This document shows, piece after piece, positions 1 to 4,884 of a DNA stretch of 5,279 bases. This stretch comes from Eubacteriales Family XIII. Incertae Sedis bacterium (GTDB taxonomy: Bacteria; Bacillota; Clostridia; Peptostreptococcales; Anaerovoracaceae): contig JAISEX010000319.1 in the NCBI GenBank assembly GCA_031263875.1, positions 1 to 5,279 of the forward strand, given 5' to 3'. A program made the translations under genes and the position numbers. The notes beneath the pieces are model-generated. The model was given only the letters and a program-made list of their open reading frames with translations, was not told the origin of the DNA and searched no databases. Numbering within the stretch: position 1 is the stretch's first letter; each line of letters begins with the position of its first letter.

Positions 1-129
1 CAATAGAGTTGTAACGAAATTAAAATTAAGTACAACAAGCGTAAACGATTATGGCTTAAATTCAACCTGATTTGCGGTTAATTTATTTCCATAATATGGA
101 ACGCGGTTAATTTCGTTACAACTCTAATG
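1..129. repeat. Inverted-repeat element, candidate MITE
   Basis: Bases 4-23 and 107-126 are perfect 20-bp inverted repeats (left arm TAGAGTTGTAACGAAATTAA). With one mismatch the pairing extends to 1-23 against 107-129. Both outer ends carry TA, which would fit a TA target duplication as made by Tc1/mariner/IS630-type elements. The interior also folds: 57-67 pairs with 76-85 (one bulged C at 63), and 87-101 is a palindrome with 7-bp arms (TTCCATA/TATGGAA). There is no room for a transposase gene. The element starts four bases after the stop codon of the minus-strand gene at 131-334, so its transcript could act as a 3' structure there. Family membership is inference, and the left boundary sits at the window edge. 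Confidence 0.6.
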
Positions 130-130
130 A

Positions 131-334
131 TCAATCACGACCATCATCGCTCGGCTTAACGGACCCGGCAAGCCCATCCAGCTTTGCGCTGATTTCGCGC
201 AGCACTACCTCCTGACGCTTAAAGTATTTTACGGCCTTGACGAGGAAGACGATGACGAACGCTATTATCGCCAGATAGATAAGCGCAAAGACGAGCGAAA
301 CCGCTGAAACCATAAATGTTGACTCTAAAACCAT
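131..334 (-). CDS. Small single-helix membrane protein, function unknown
   Basis: A 67-residue protein. Residues about 9-34 form one hydrophobic membrane helix. A basic stretch (KAVKYFKR, about 33-40) follows, then an amphipathic, charged segment (about 41-57, REISAKLDGL) that could form a short coiled coil, and a polar tail. By the positive-inside rule the tail should be cytoplasmic. The ATG at 332-334 is preceded on the minus strand by GGTGGA at an 8-base spacing. An in-frame Met at residue 8 is an alternative start but leaves the spacing worse. Short proteins with this plan (one N-terminal helix, a KxxKR boundary, a short amphipathic helix) are frequent in clostridia and mostly uncharacterised. 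I do not recognise a specific family. The gene appears monocistronic, with a good promoter about 100 bases upstream. Confidence 0.7.
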   Translation of the reverse strand: MVLESTFMVSAVSLVFALIYLAIIAFVIVFLVKAVKYFKRQEVVLREISAKLDGLAGSVKPSDDGRD

Positions 335-442
335 GTTATATATCCACCCTTCGTGTACCTATGAGCGATCGTTTTCGATAACATTTTCATGCCGGCCGGT
401 CTCTCGCAAAACACGCCGCATAATCAATGCAATTCTTATATG

Positions 443-471
443 ATAATATCTTCATTTAACATAAAAGTAAA
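443..471 (-). promoter_or_regulatory. Candidate sigma-A promoter for the small membrane protein
   Basis: Read on the minus strand, TTTACT (466-471) and TATTAT (443-448) are separated by exactly 17 bases. They match the -35 consensus at 4 of 6 positions and the -10 consensus at 5 of 6. Transcription would start near 435 and give a leader of about 100 bases before the ATG at 334. The surrounding 335-561 stretch is AT-rich in its middle and holds no gene I can support. Confidence 0.45.
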
Positions 472-562
472 GTTGGATTTTATATAATAAACATTTTCTA
501 TTAACCGGCTCGCGTTTTGTGAATATCTCGCATTCCGCTTTCGCGGACGGGCCGCCCACGCG

Positions 563-571
563 TGATATACT
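563..571 (+). promoter_or_regulatory. Candidate extended -10 promoter for the lactonase gene
   Basis: TGaTATACT matches an extended -10 element (TG, one base, then TATACT). No convincing -35 box is visible 16-18 bases upstream, which is tolerated by extended -10 promoters. Transcription would begin near 578, about 50 bases before the chosen ATG at 631. A second AT-rich box, TATAAT at 483-488, also lacks a good -35. Confidence 0.35.
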
Positions 572-630
572 ATTCCCGCGGCAGCAAAACGCGGCAGTCT
601 GTTTATTGCGATAACAAAAGTGAGGCGCCT

Positions 631-1404
631 ATGAAACTCTACGTATTGGAAAACGGCAAACTCGTTGGCCCGAAAATCAATTCGATCGCGGACGCGGATC
701 CGGCCGAAATCCAAACGGCGCCGATCTGGAGCGTGCTGATAGAGCATTCCGGCGGCTATCTCCTGCTTGACGCGGGTTGTCATACGGACGCGGACAGGCA
801 GCACCCGATGATTTACCGCGATTTTTCAATGGCTCCCGAAGATCATATCCTGCGCCGGATCGAAGCGCTCGGCGTCGCGCCCGAGGAGGTCGGGACGATT
901 GTCCTTTCACACCTGCATTCCGATCACTCCGGCTATATCGAGCTGTTTCCGAATGCGGCGGTATACGTCCACGCGGATGAATTGCGGCAGCGGCTCGGCG
1001 AATATGAGCGCGGCGAGGCGGCGGTGGGCGTCCGCGATATGGCGTACTGGCTCGAGCATGATATCAAATGGGAACCCATCGCGGCCGATGAGCCGGAGCG
1101 GGAAATTTTTCCGCGGATCACGATCCTGAATTTTGGCGCGGGGCACTCGCATGGAATGCTCGGCCTTTTGGTCGATCTGCCGGGCGCGGGGAAGATCCTC
1201 TGTGCCGGAGACGCCGTCTATAACCGCGAAAACGTCGGTCCGCCCATTCGTCTCGCGGGTAATATGGTCAGTGCGGACGGCTTCGTTATGACGATCGAGC
1301 GCATCAGCGCACTGGCGGACAAGCTCGGCGCGCAGCTCTGGTACGGGCACGATGAGGAACAGTTCTCGTCGCTGATAAAGAGCACGGAAGGCTATTATTC
1401 GTAA
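631..1404 (+). CDS. Metallo-beta-lactamase-fold hydrolase, N-acyl-homoserine-lactonase type
   Basis: A 257-residue cytoplasmic enzyme with no signal peptide. The metal-binding motif H94-L-H96-S-D98-H99 is intact. It is followed by H172 (in AGHSHG), D194 (in AGDAVY) and H240 (in YGHDE), a full set for two metals. A tyrosine three residues after the bridging aspartate (Y197) matches the catalytic tyrosine of AiiA. Spacing and total length closely follow AiiA-type lactonases, which open the ring of acyl-homoserine lactones. The exact substrate is inference, since this subfamily includes lactonases acting on other esters. The ATG at 631 is chosen because GAGG lies five bases upstream (622-625). 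An upstream in-frame ATG at 562 would add 23 unlikely residues and overlap the candidate promoter. The next gene is convergent. Confidence 0.85.
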   Translation: MKLYVLENGKLVGPKINSIADADPAEIQTAPIWSVLIEHSGGYLLLDAGCHTDADRQHPMIYRDFSMAPEDHILRRIEALGVAPEEVGTIVLSHLHSDHSGYIELFPNAAVYVHADELRQRLGEYERGEAAVGVRDMAYWLEHDIKWEPIAADEPEREIFPRITILNFGAGHSHGMLGLLVDLPGAGKILCAGDAVYNRENVGPPIRLAGNMVSADGFVMTIERISALADKLGAQLWYGHDEEQFSSLIKSTEGYYS

Positions 1405-1464
1405 TGCCGGAGGCGGTGTTCGTGAGGAGGGACGGCACGATAAGGGCGCTCACGTCATACCGCG

Positions 1465-1650
1465 AGCCCGCTCTTTTTGTTGGTTACGTGAGAGAACGAG
1501 GGCGCCGCAGGGAGGACGGGCGTGCGGTGGACTTCGCCCGCATTTCCCGCGCAAGGGATAGCAGCGGAAATCCCACAGGCCCCACCGGGGCCGAGGAATT
1601 GGAGCGGATAGCCCGGTGGGGCAGGCTTGGCATGGGTAAGATGTCGCCAT
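1465..1650. repeat. Structured GC-rich block, candidate dispersed repeat
   Basis: Several complementary stretches crowd together. CGGGCG (1517-1522) pairs with CGCCCG (1535-1540). Near 1542-1570, ATTTCCcGC pairs with GCGGAAAT around a one-base bulge. GGCCCC (1578-1583) pairs with GGGGCC (1587-1592). GCCCCACCGGG (1579-1589) is also perfectly complementary to CCCGGTGGGGC (1612-1622), so the last two pairings compete. GGATAGC occurs twice (1556-1562 and 1606-1612). The style is that of intergenic repeats in Bacillota whose chance translations are often annotated as small Arg-rich proteins. That resemblance is from memory and not verified. Confidence 0.45.
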
Positions 1651-1651
1651 C

Positions 1652-1665
1652 GTTAAAATTTTAAC
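1652..1665. repeat. 14-bp perfect palindrome
   Basis: GTTAAAATTTTAAC is self-complementary over all 14 bases and lies directly beyond the GC-rich hairpin block. It could mark the edge of that block, be a protein-binding site, or be chance in an AT-rich patch. Confidence 0.4.
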
Positions 1666-1720
1666 AATTGAACCACCTCATTCTTTCAAGACAGCCCCAT
1701 GCGCCCGCATTGAAGCGATG

Positions 1721-1755
1721 AAAAACCGGCGCATGTCCGAAGACCGCGCCGGTTT
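1721..1755 (-). terminator. Intrinsic terminator of the tupA-like gene
   Basis: Bases 1723-1732 (AAACCGGCGC) pair perfectly with 1746-1755 around a 13-base loop. On the minus strand the stem is followed by a short run of T (from 1725 down to 1721), as expected for a rho-independent terminator about 40 bases past the stop codon at 1793. On the plus strand a weaker T-rich stretch (1753-1763) follows, so it may also stop readthrough from the lactonase gene. A homologous but weaker hairpin follows the other tupA copy. Confidence 0.7.
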
Positions 1756-1792
1756 GTTATGTTAGTTTAGCTGTATCAGCCGGTGTTACCGC

Positions 1793-2713
1793 TTATTTGG
1801 CTTTTTTCGCGTTGGGCGTGAACACTTGCTGTCCGTATTTCTTGACGCCGAATTCGCCGATGGCCTTCTGGCCGTCCGGAGACGCCATCCACTCCTGGAA
1901 CGCGGTCGCCCCGTCATGCTTGATCTGGGCGTTCTTTTCCGGATTGACGCAAATAACGCTGTACTGGTTATTGTAAATACCGGAAGGATCCTTTTCGCTG
2001 ACGATCTTCAGATCGGTGCCTTTTTGCTTCGCGAGCCATGTGGCGCGGTCGGCAAGCGTGTAGCCGGGCTTCTTATTCGCCGTCGTGATAACGTCCGTCA
2101 TTCCCGCGTTCGCGGCGGTGTACCATTTGCCCGCCGGTTTGATTGCCGCGGTTTCCCAAATTTTCTGTTCCTTCGCGTGAACGGCGGATTTATCGCCGCG
2201 CGAGATAAAGGTGGCCTTTTTGCCCGCTATGACCTTGAACGCCTTGACCGCGTCGTTTGCGCCCGCCGCGTTAACGCCGGCAGGATCGGCTTTCGGCCCG
2301 ATCAGCACAAAGTCGTTGTACATGACCTGCACCCGGCCCTTGTCGTCCGCGTTTTTCTCGGTGATAAATTTATCGTCGTCGGCCGGCGAGTGGACGAGCA
2401 GCGCGTCGGCTTCACCTTTTTTACCGAGCGCGAGAGCTTCCGCAGGTTCAACGTAAACGACTTTTGCTTTCCAGCCCGTACTCTTTTGGAAAACCGGCAG
2501 CAGGTATTCGAGCAGCCCGCTTTCCTTTGTACTCGTCGTCGTGACGAGGCGGAACGTACCCTTCGTTTCGACCTGTTTTTCCTGGGTGGTTGGTTTGCTT
2601 TTCTTACCGCTGCCGCTCTTCTTGCTGCCGCAAGCGCCGAGGAACGTTGCCGCGACGAGCGTCAAAATGAGCAATGACGCAATGCCTATTTTTACAAATT
2701 TATTTCTATTCAT
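1793..2713 (-). CDS. TupA-like solute-binding lipoprotein, divergent basic paralogue
   Basis: A 306-residue lipoprotein precursor: an N-terminal basic and hydrophobic signal, a lipobox LGAC with Cys28, then a Ser/Gly/Lys tether. The mature part aligns without gaps to the TupA at 3076-3987: 302 residues, 75 differences by hand count, about 75% identity. It keeps TTTS (58-61), LLVHSPAD (105-112), SRGD (171-174) and NNQY. It changes V-G-S-G-E-A to V-E-P-A-E-A at 88-93 and DESGTH to DKSAVH at 174-179, positions lining the oxyanion pocket in TupA-type proteins. It has 42 Lys, 5 Arg and 30 Asp+Glu, a net charge of about +17, whereas its partner is about -14. AAGGAG lies six bases before the ATG. 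No permease or ATPase gene adjoins it, so it may share the neighbouring TupBC, bind another ligand, or act as a sensor or adhesin. Ligand unknown. Confidence 0.85.
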   Translation of the reverse strand: MNRNKFVKIGIASLLILTLVAATFLGACGSKKSGSGKKSKPTTQEKQVETKGTFRLVTTTSTKESGLLEYLLPVFQKSTGWKAKVVYVEPAEALALGKKGEADALLVHSPADDDKFITEKNADDKGRVQVMYNDFVLIGPKADPAGVNAAGANDAVKAFKVIAGKKATFISRGDKSAVHAKEQKIWETAAIKPAGKWYTAANAGMTDVITTANKKPGYTLADRATWLAKQKGTDLKIVSEKDPSGIYNNQYSVICVNPEKNAQIKHDGATAFQEWMASPDGQKAIGEFGVKKYGQQVFTPNAKKAK

Positions 2714-2830
2714 TCTTTACTCCTTATGTGTGTTTCAGCCTACCTGTTGTTCGAATTTATTTATTTATTGAACAACATTCTTTATAAACAACATTTTACA
2801 CTGTTCGCCGGAAAAATCAAGCGGTATTTT
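2714..2830. promoter_or_regulatory. Duplicated operator/promoter region upstream of the tupA-like gene
   Basis: This region matches the tupA/tupB intergenic region (3988-4119). Shared parts are CTCCTT (2720-2725, AAGGAG on the minus strand), an AACAACAT pair at 2771-2778 and 2787-2794 spaced 16 bases apart, a TACACT box (2797-2802) and the stretch from there to about 2820. A perfect 8-bp inverted repeat, TGTTGTTC (2745-2752) and GAACAACA (2770-2777), overlaps the first of the pair. In the other copy the plus-strand -10 box reads TATACT, so the plus-directed promoter here looks weakened. No tupB follows it. Confidence 0.6.
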
Positions 2831-2916
2831 ATGGGTACCTTTATGCGAGGCGCCGTGGATTCGGAGGTATTCATGATTTCGCGGCGGAATGATAAGAGCG
2901 GGATAACTGTAATGAG

Positions 2917-2949
2917 AAAACCGGCGCACGCCCGCGGGCCGCACCGGTT
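2917..2949 (-). terminator. Weak hairpin terminator downstream of tupA
   Basis: AACCGG (2919-2924) pairs with CCGGTT (2944-2949), extending to nine pairs with one G-U on the minus-strand transcript. The loop contains CCCGCGGG (2931-2938), itself a palindrome. A short T-rich stretch (TTTTCTC) follows on the minus strand. It is homologous to the hairpin at 1721-1755 but lies about 125 bases past the tupA stop at 3076 instead of about 40. Confidence 0.5.
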
Positions 2950-2963
2950 CTCCCTGTTTGTTC

Positions 2964-2983
2964 AGCTCTATCAGCCGATGTTA
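2964..2983. repeat. Conserved 3' block shared with the other tupA copy
   Basis: These 20 bases match 1769-1788 at 18 positions (AGCTsTATCAGCCGrTGTTA). Together with the adjoining hairpins they show that the duplicated segment reached past the terminator. The homologous blocks are 1723-1788 and 2919-2983. Confidence 0.6.
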
Positions 2984-3075
2984 TAAGCTGCTTTCATGCC
3001 GCTCGGCGGCACAAACAAGCGGTAAAACTTCTTGCGTGTTGTAATTTCAATACGCGCATGTCGGCAAGCAATCTT

Positions 3076-3987
3076 TTATGCCGCGTTGGGCGTGAACAGT
3101 TGCTGTCCGTATTCCGTAACGCCGAATTCGCCGATGGCCTTCTGGCCGTCCGCGGATGCCATCCACTCCTGGAACGCGACCGCCGCGTCGTGCTTGATTT
3201 GATCGTTCTTATCCGGATTGACGCAAATAACGCTGTACTGGTTGTTGTAAACGCCGGAGGGATCCTTTTCGCTGACGATCGCCAGATCCGTATCCTGCTG
3301 CTTCGCGAGCCACGTAGAGCGGTCGGCAAGCGTGTAGCCGAGCTTCTCGTTCGCCATCGCGATAACATCCGCCATTCCCGCATTCGCGACGGTGTACCAG
3401 TCGCCTGTTGGCGTAATTCCCGCGGTGTCCCAAATCTTCAGCTCCTTCTTGTGCGTGCCGGATTCGTCGCCGCGTGAAATAAAGGCGGCCTTTTGGTCCG
3501 CTACAGCCTTAAACGCCTTGACCGCGTCGTTTGCGCCCGCCGCGTTAATGCCGGCGGGATCGGTTTTCGGCCCGATCAACACAAAGTCGTTGTACATGAT
3601 CTGCACCTTGCCCGTGGCGTCAGCATTCCCTTCGTCGACAAACGTATCTTCGTCGGCCGGCGAATGGACGAGCAGCACGTCGGCTTCGCCGTTCCTGCCC
3701 ATCGCGAGAGCTTCGCCCGATCCGACGGAAATAACATCGGCCTCCCAGCCCGTGCTCTTTTGGAAGATCGGCAGAATGTATTCGAGCAGCCCGCTGTCCT
3801 TCGTGCTCGTCGTCGTGGCGAGACGGAACGTCCCCTTCGGCTCGACCTGTTTTTCTTCTGTGGAGGTTTCGCCCGTTGGGTCGCCGCCGCTCTTTTTATC
3901 GCCGCACGCGCCGAGGAATGTTGCCGCGACCAGTGTCAACACGAGTAATGACGCGATACCGATTTTCATAAATTTGTTTTTCTTCAT
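3076..3987 (-). CDS. tupA: TupA tungstate-binding lipoprotein
   Basis: A 303-residue extracytoplasmic binding protein of the TupA family, which captures tungstate (and in some members molybdate) and delivers it to TupBC. Signal peptide and lipobox LGAC (Cys28) are followed by an acidic tether. Family motifs are intact: TTTSTKDSGLL (58-68), VGSGEAL (88-94), GEADVLLVHSPADE (100-113), SRGDESGTH (171-179) and SGVYNNQY. R172 and the nearby Ser/Thr residues are expected to contact the oxyanion. Net charge is about -14 (24 Lys, 4 Arg, 42 Asp+Glu by hand count), typical of such proteins. AAGGAG (3994-3999 as CTCCTT) lies six bases before the ATG. The gene is divergent from tupB, whereas a tupA-tupB-tupC order on one strand is the common plan. 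Tungstate rather than molybdate is inferred from TupA-like motifs instead of ModA-like ones. Confidence 0.92.
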   Translation of the reverse strand: MKKNKFMKIGIASLLVLTLVAATFLGACGDKKSGGDPTGETSTEEKQVEPKGTFRLATTTSTKDSGLLEYILPIFQKSTGWEADVISVGSGEALAMGRNGEADVLLVHSPADEDTFVDEGNADATGKVQIMYNDFVLIGPKTDPAGINAAGANDAVKAFKAVADQKAAFISRGDESGTHKKELKIWDTAGITPTGDWYTVANAGMADVIAMANEKLGYTLADRSTWLAKQQDTDLAIVSEKDPSGVYNNQYSVICVNPDKNDQIKHDAAVAFQEWMASADGQKAIGEFGVTEYGQQLFTPNAA

Positions 3988-4119
3988 TCTGTACTCCTTA
4001 TTTTGTGTTATAGTTTACCTGTCGCATTTATTTGTTGTTTTAACAACATGTTGCTCAAACAACATTTTATACTGTTCGGCGGAAAAATCAAGCATATTCA
4101 CGGTATTTTGTGGAGTCAT
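3988..4119. promoter_or_regulatory. Divergent tupA/tupB control region with candidate operator
   Basis: AACAACAT occurs at 4042-4049 and 4058-4065, 16 bases apart. The first is the right half of an inverted repeat, TGTTGTT (4033-4039) and AACAACA (4042-4048). CAACATGTTG (4044-4053) is a perfect 10-bp palindrome overlapping it. TATACT (4068-4073) is a good -10 toward tupB, but no clear -35 stands 16-18 bases upstream, so an activator binding the repeats is possible. Toward tupA, TAAACT and TATAAC boxes lie about 15-30 bases upstream of the start with weak -35 candidates. The ModE-type site known from proteobacteria is not apparent. Confidence 0.55.
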
Positions 4120-4884
4120 ATGGATTACTTATTGGAAGGTGTGAAAAACGCGGCCGGGCTTATCGTTTCGTTTGACCCGGAGATCTTCACCATCGTCGGG
4201 TTGTCGCTGTTCGTTTCGATGCTCGCGACGTTTATTTCGCTCGCGGCGGGGATCCCGCTCGGCATGGGGCTCGGCACGCACAGCTTCCCCGGCAAGGGCG
4301 TTCTGCTGCGCGTCATTTATACGCTGATGAGCATGCCGCCCGTTATCGCGGGGCTCTTCCTCTTTCTCATCTTTATGCGCCGGGGCCCGCTCGGGAGTTT
4401 GCAGCTAAATTACACAGTGACGGCCATGATCGTGGCGCAGATATGTCTGGTAATGCCGATAATCGTCGGGCTGACGTACAATCTCGTGCGTGACAGCGCG
4501 CCCACCATCCTCCGGCTCGGCGTAACGCTCGGCGGGAGCCGCGTGTCGAACTTCTTCCTGCTCGTCCACGACCTGCGCAGAGGATTGGCAGCGGCGGCGG
4601 TCAGCGGATTTGGCCGGGCTATCTCCGAGGTCGGCGCGGTCATGATAGTGGGCGGTAATATTACGGACAAAACGCGTGTCATGACCACGTACATCGCGGC
4701 GCTGAAATCCATGGGCGATTACAGCCGCGCGATCGCGGTCGGTATTATCCTGCTACTGATTTCATTTCTCGTCAACACCTTTATCTACCATGTGCAGCAA
4801 CGCGGAGAGGATGCGGAAACCGGCTCGCCGAATCCGAAGCGGCGGCGCGCGCGCAGCGGCAAATCGCGGGAGAGAGCCACATGA
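4120..4884 (+). CDS. tupB: TupB tungstate ABC transporter permease
   Basis: A 254-residue inner-membrane permease. Hydrophobic helices lie at about 22-45, 62-85, 97-120, 155-178 and 203-225. The cytoplasmic EAA-type loop that docks on the ATPase is visible at about 163-180 (GFGRAISEVGAVMIVGG, with the usual E and G). The MSMPPVIAG segment (about 70-78) and the length fit TupB. The C-terminal tail (238-251) is strongly basic and should be cytoplasmic. ATG 4120 is chosen: GGAG (4112-4115) precedes it by four bases, and the longer frame from 4003 would translate the operator/promoter region. Its last codons overlap tupC by four bases (ATGA at 4881-4884), so the two are translationally coupled. 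It would form the membrane channel fed by TupA. Confidence 0.93.
   Translation: MDYLLEGVKNAAGLIVSFDPEIFTIVGLSLFVSMLATFISLAAGIPLGMGLGTHSFPGKGVLLRVIYTLMSMPPVIAGLFLFLIFMRRGPLGSLQLNYTVTAMIVAQICLVMPIIVGLTYNLVRDSAPTILRLGVTLGGSRVSNFFLLVHDLRRGLAAAAVSGFGRAISEVGAVMIVGGNITDKTRVMTTYIAALKSMGDYSRAIAVGIILLLISFLVNTFIYHVQQRGEDAETGSPNPKRRRARSGKSRERAT

Larger units (their letters stand above)
1405..1792. other. Intergenic stretch without a convincing gene
   Basis: This stretch separates the plus-strand lactonase gene from the convergent minus-strand tupA-like gene. It contains a GC-rich hairpin-dense block (about 1465-1650), a 14-bp AT palindrome (1652-1665) and a terminator hairpin (1721-1755). An 86-codon reading frame starts with an ATG overlapping the lactonase stop (TAATG at 1402-1406), but its product is Arg/Gly-rich and low in hydrophobic order. 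It runs straight through the hairpins, so I treat it as spurious. Confidence 0.6.
2831..3075. other. Intergenic stretch between the two tupA copies
   Basis: No gene is well supported here. A 38-codon frame at 2873-2986 (plus) has GGAGG (2863-2867) five bases before its ATG, but its end runs through the terminator hairpin and its product is basic with no recognisable feature. Bases 2984-3075 have no counterpart downstream of the first copy, where the conserved 3' block lies almost against the stop codon. They contain only weak hairpins. Confidence 0.5.

Noticed and set aside
562..630. 23-residue N-terminal extension of the lactonase
   Set aside because: It overlaps an extended -10 box, lacks a ribosome binding site, and makes the protein longer than AiiA-type enzymes; the ATG at 631 has GAGG at good spacing.
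436..804. Minus-strand 122-codon frame over the lactonase start
   Set aside because: It overlaps the opposite strand of a well-supported enzyme gene and the promoter region, has no good ribosome binding site and no recognisable domain.
1404..1664. 86-codon frame overlapping the lactonase stop codon (TAATG)
   Set aside because: The overlap looks like translational coupling, but the product is Arg/Gly-rich without structure and is read through competing hairpins; a chance frame in a repeat is more likely.
1826..2677. Long plus-strand frame of 283 codons opposite the tupA-like gene
   Set aside because: It is an antisense shadow of a clear lipoprotein gene. A similar shadow occurs opposite the other copy (3058-3477 and 3493-3948), as expected from homologous GC-rich coding DNA.
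4003..4119. N-terminal extension of TupB by 39 residues
   Set aside because: The extension translates the operator repeats and -10 box. The similarity of its translation to the frame at 2726 (KQHFxLFxGKIK) reflects duplicated regulatory DNA; GGAG sits just before the ATG at 4120.
4066..4119. Moco/Tuco-type riboswitch in the tupB leader
   Set aside because: The leader is only about 40 bases and shows no extended stem set, too short for that RNA class.
3392..4144. Plus-strand 250-codon frame spanning tupA and the control region
   Set aside because: Antisense shadow of tupA continuing by chance through the intergenic region; no start signal.
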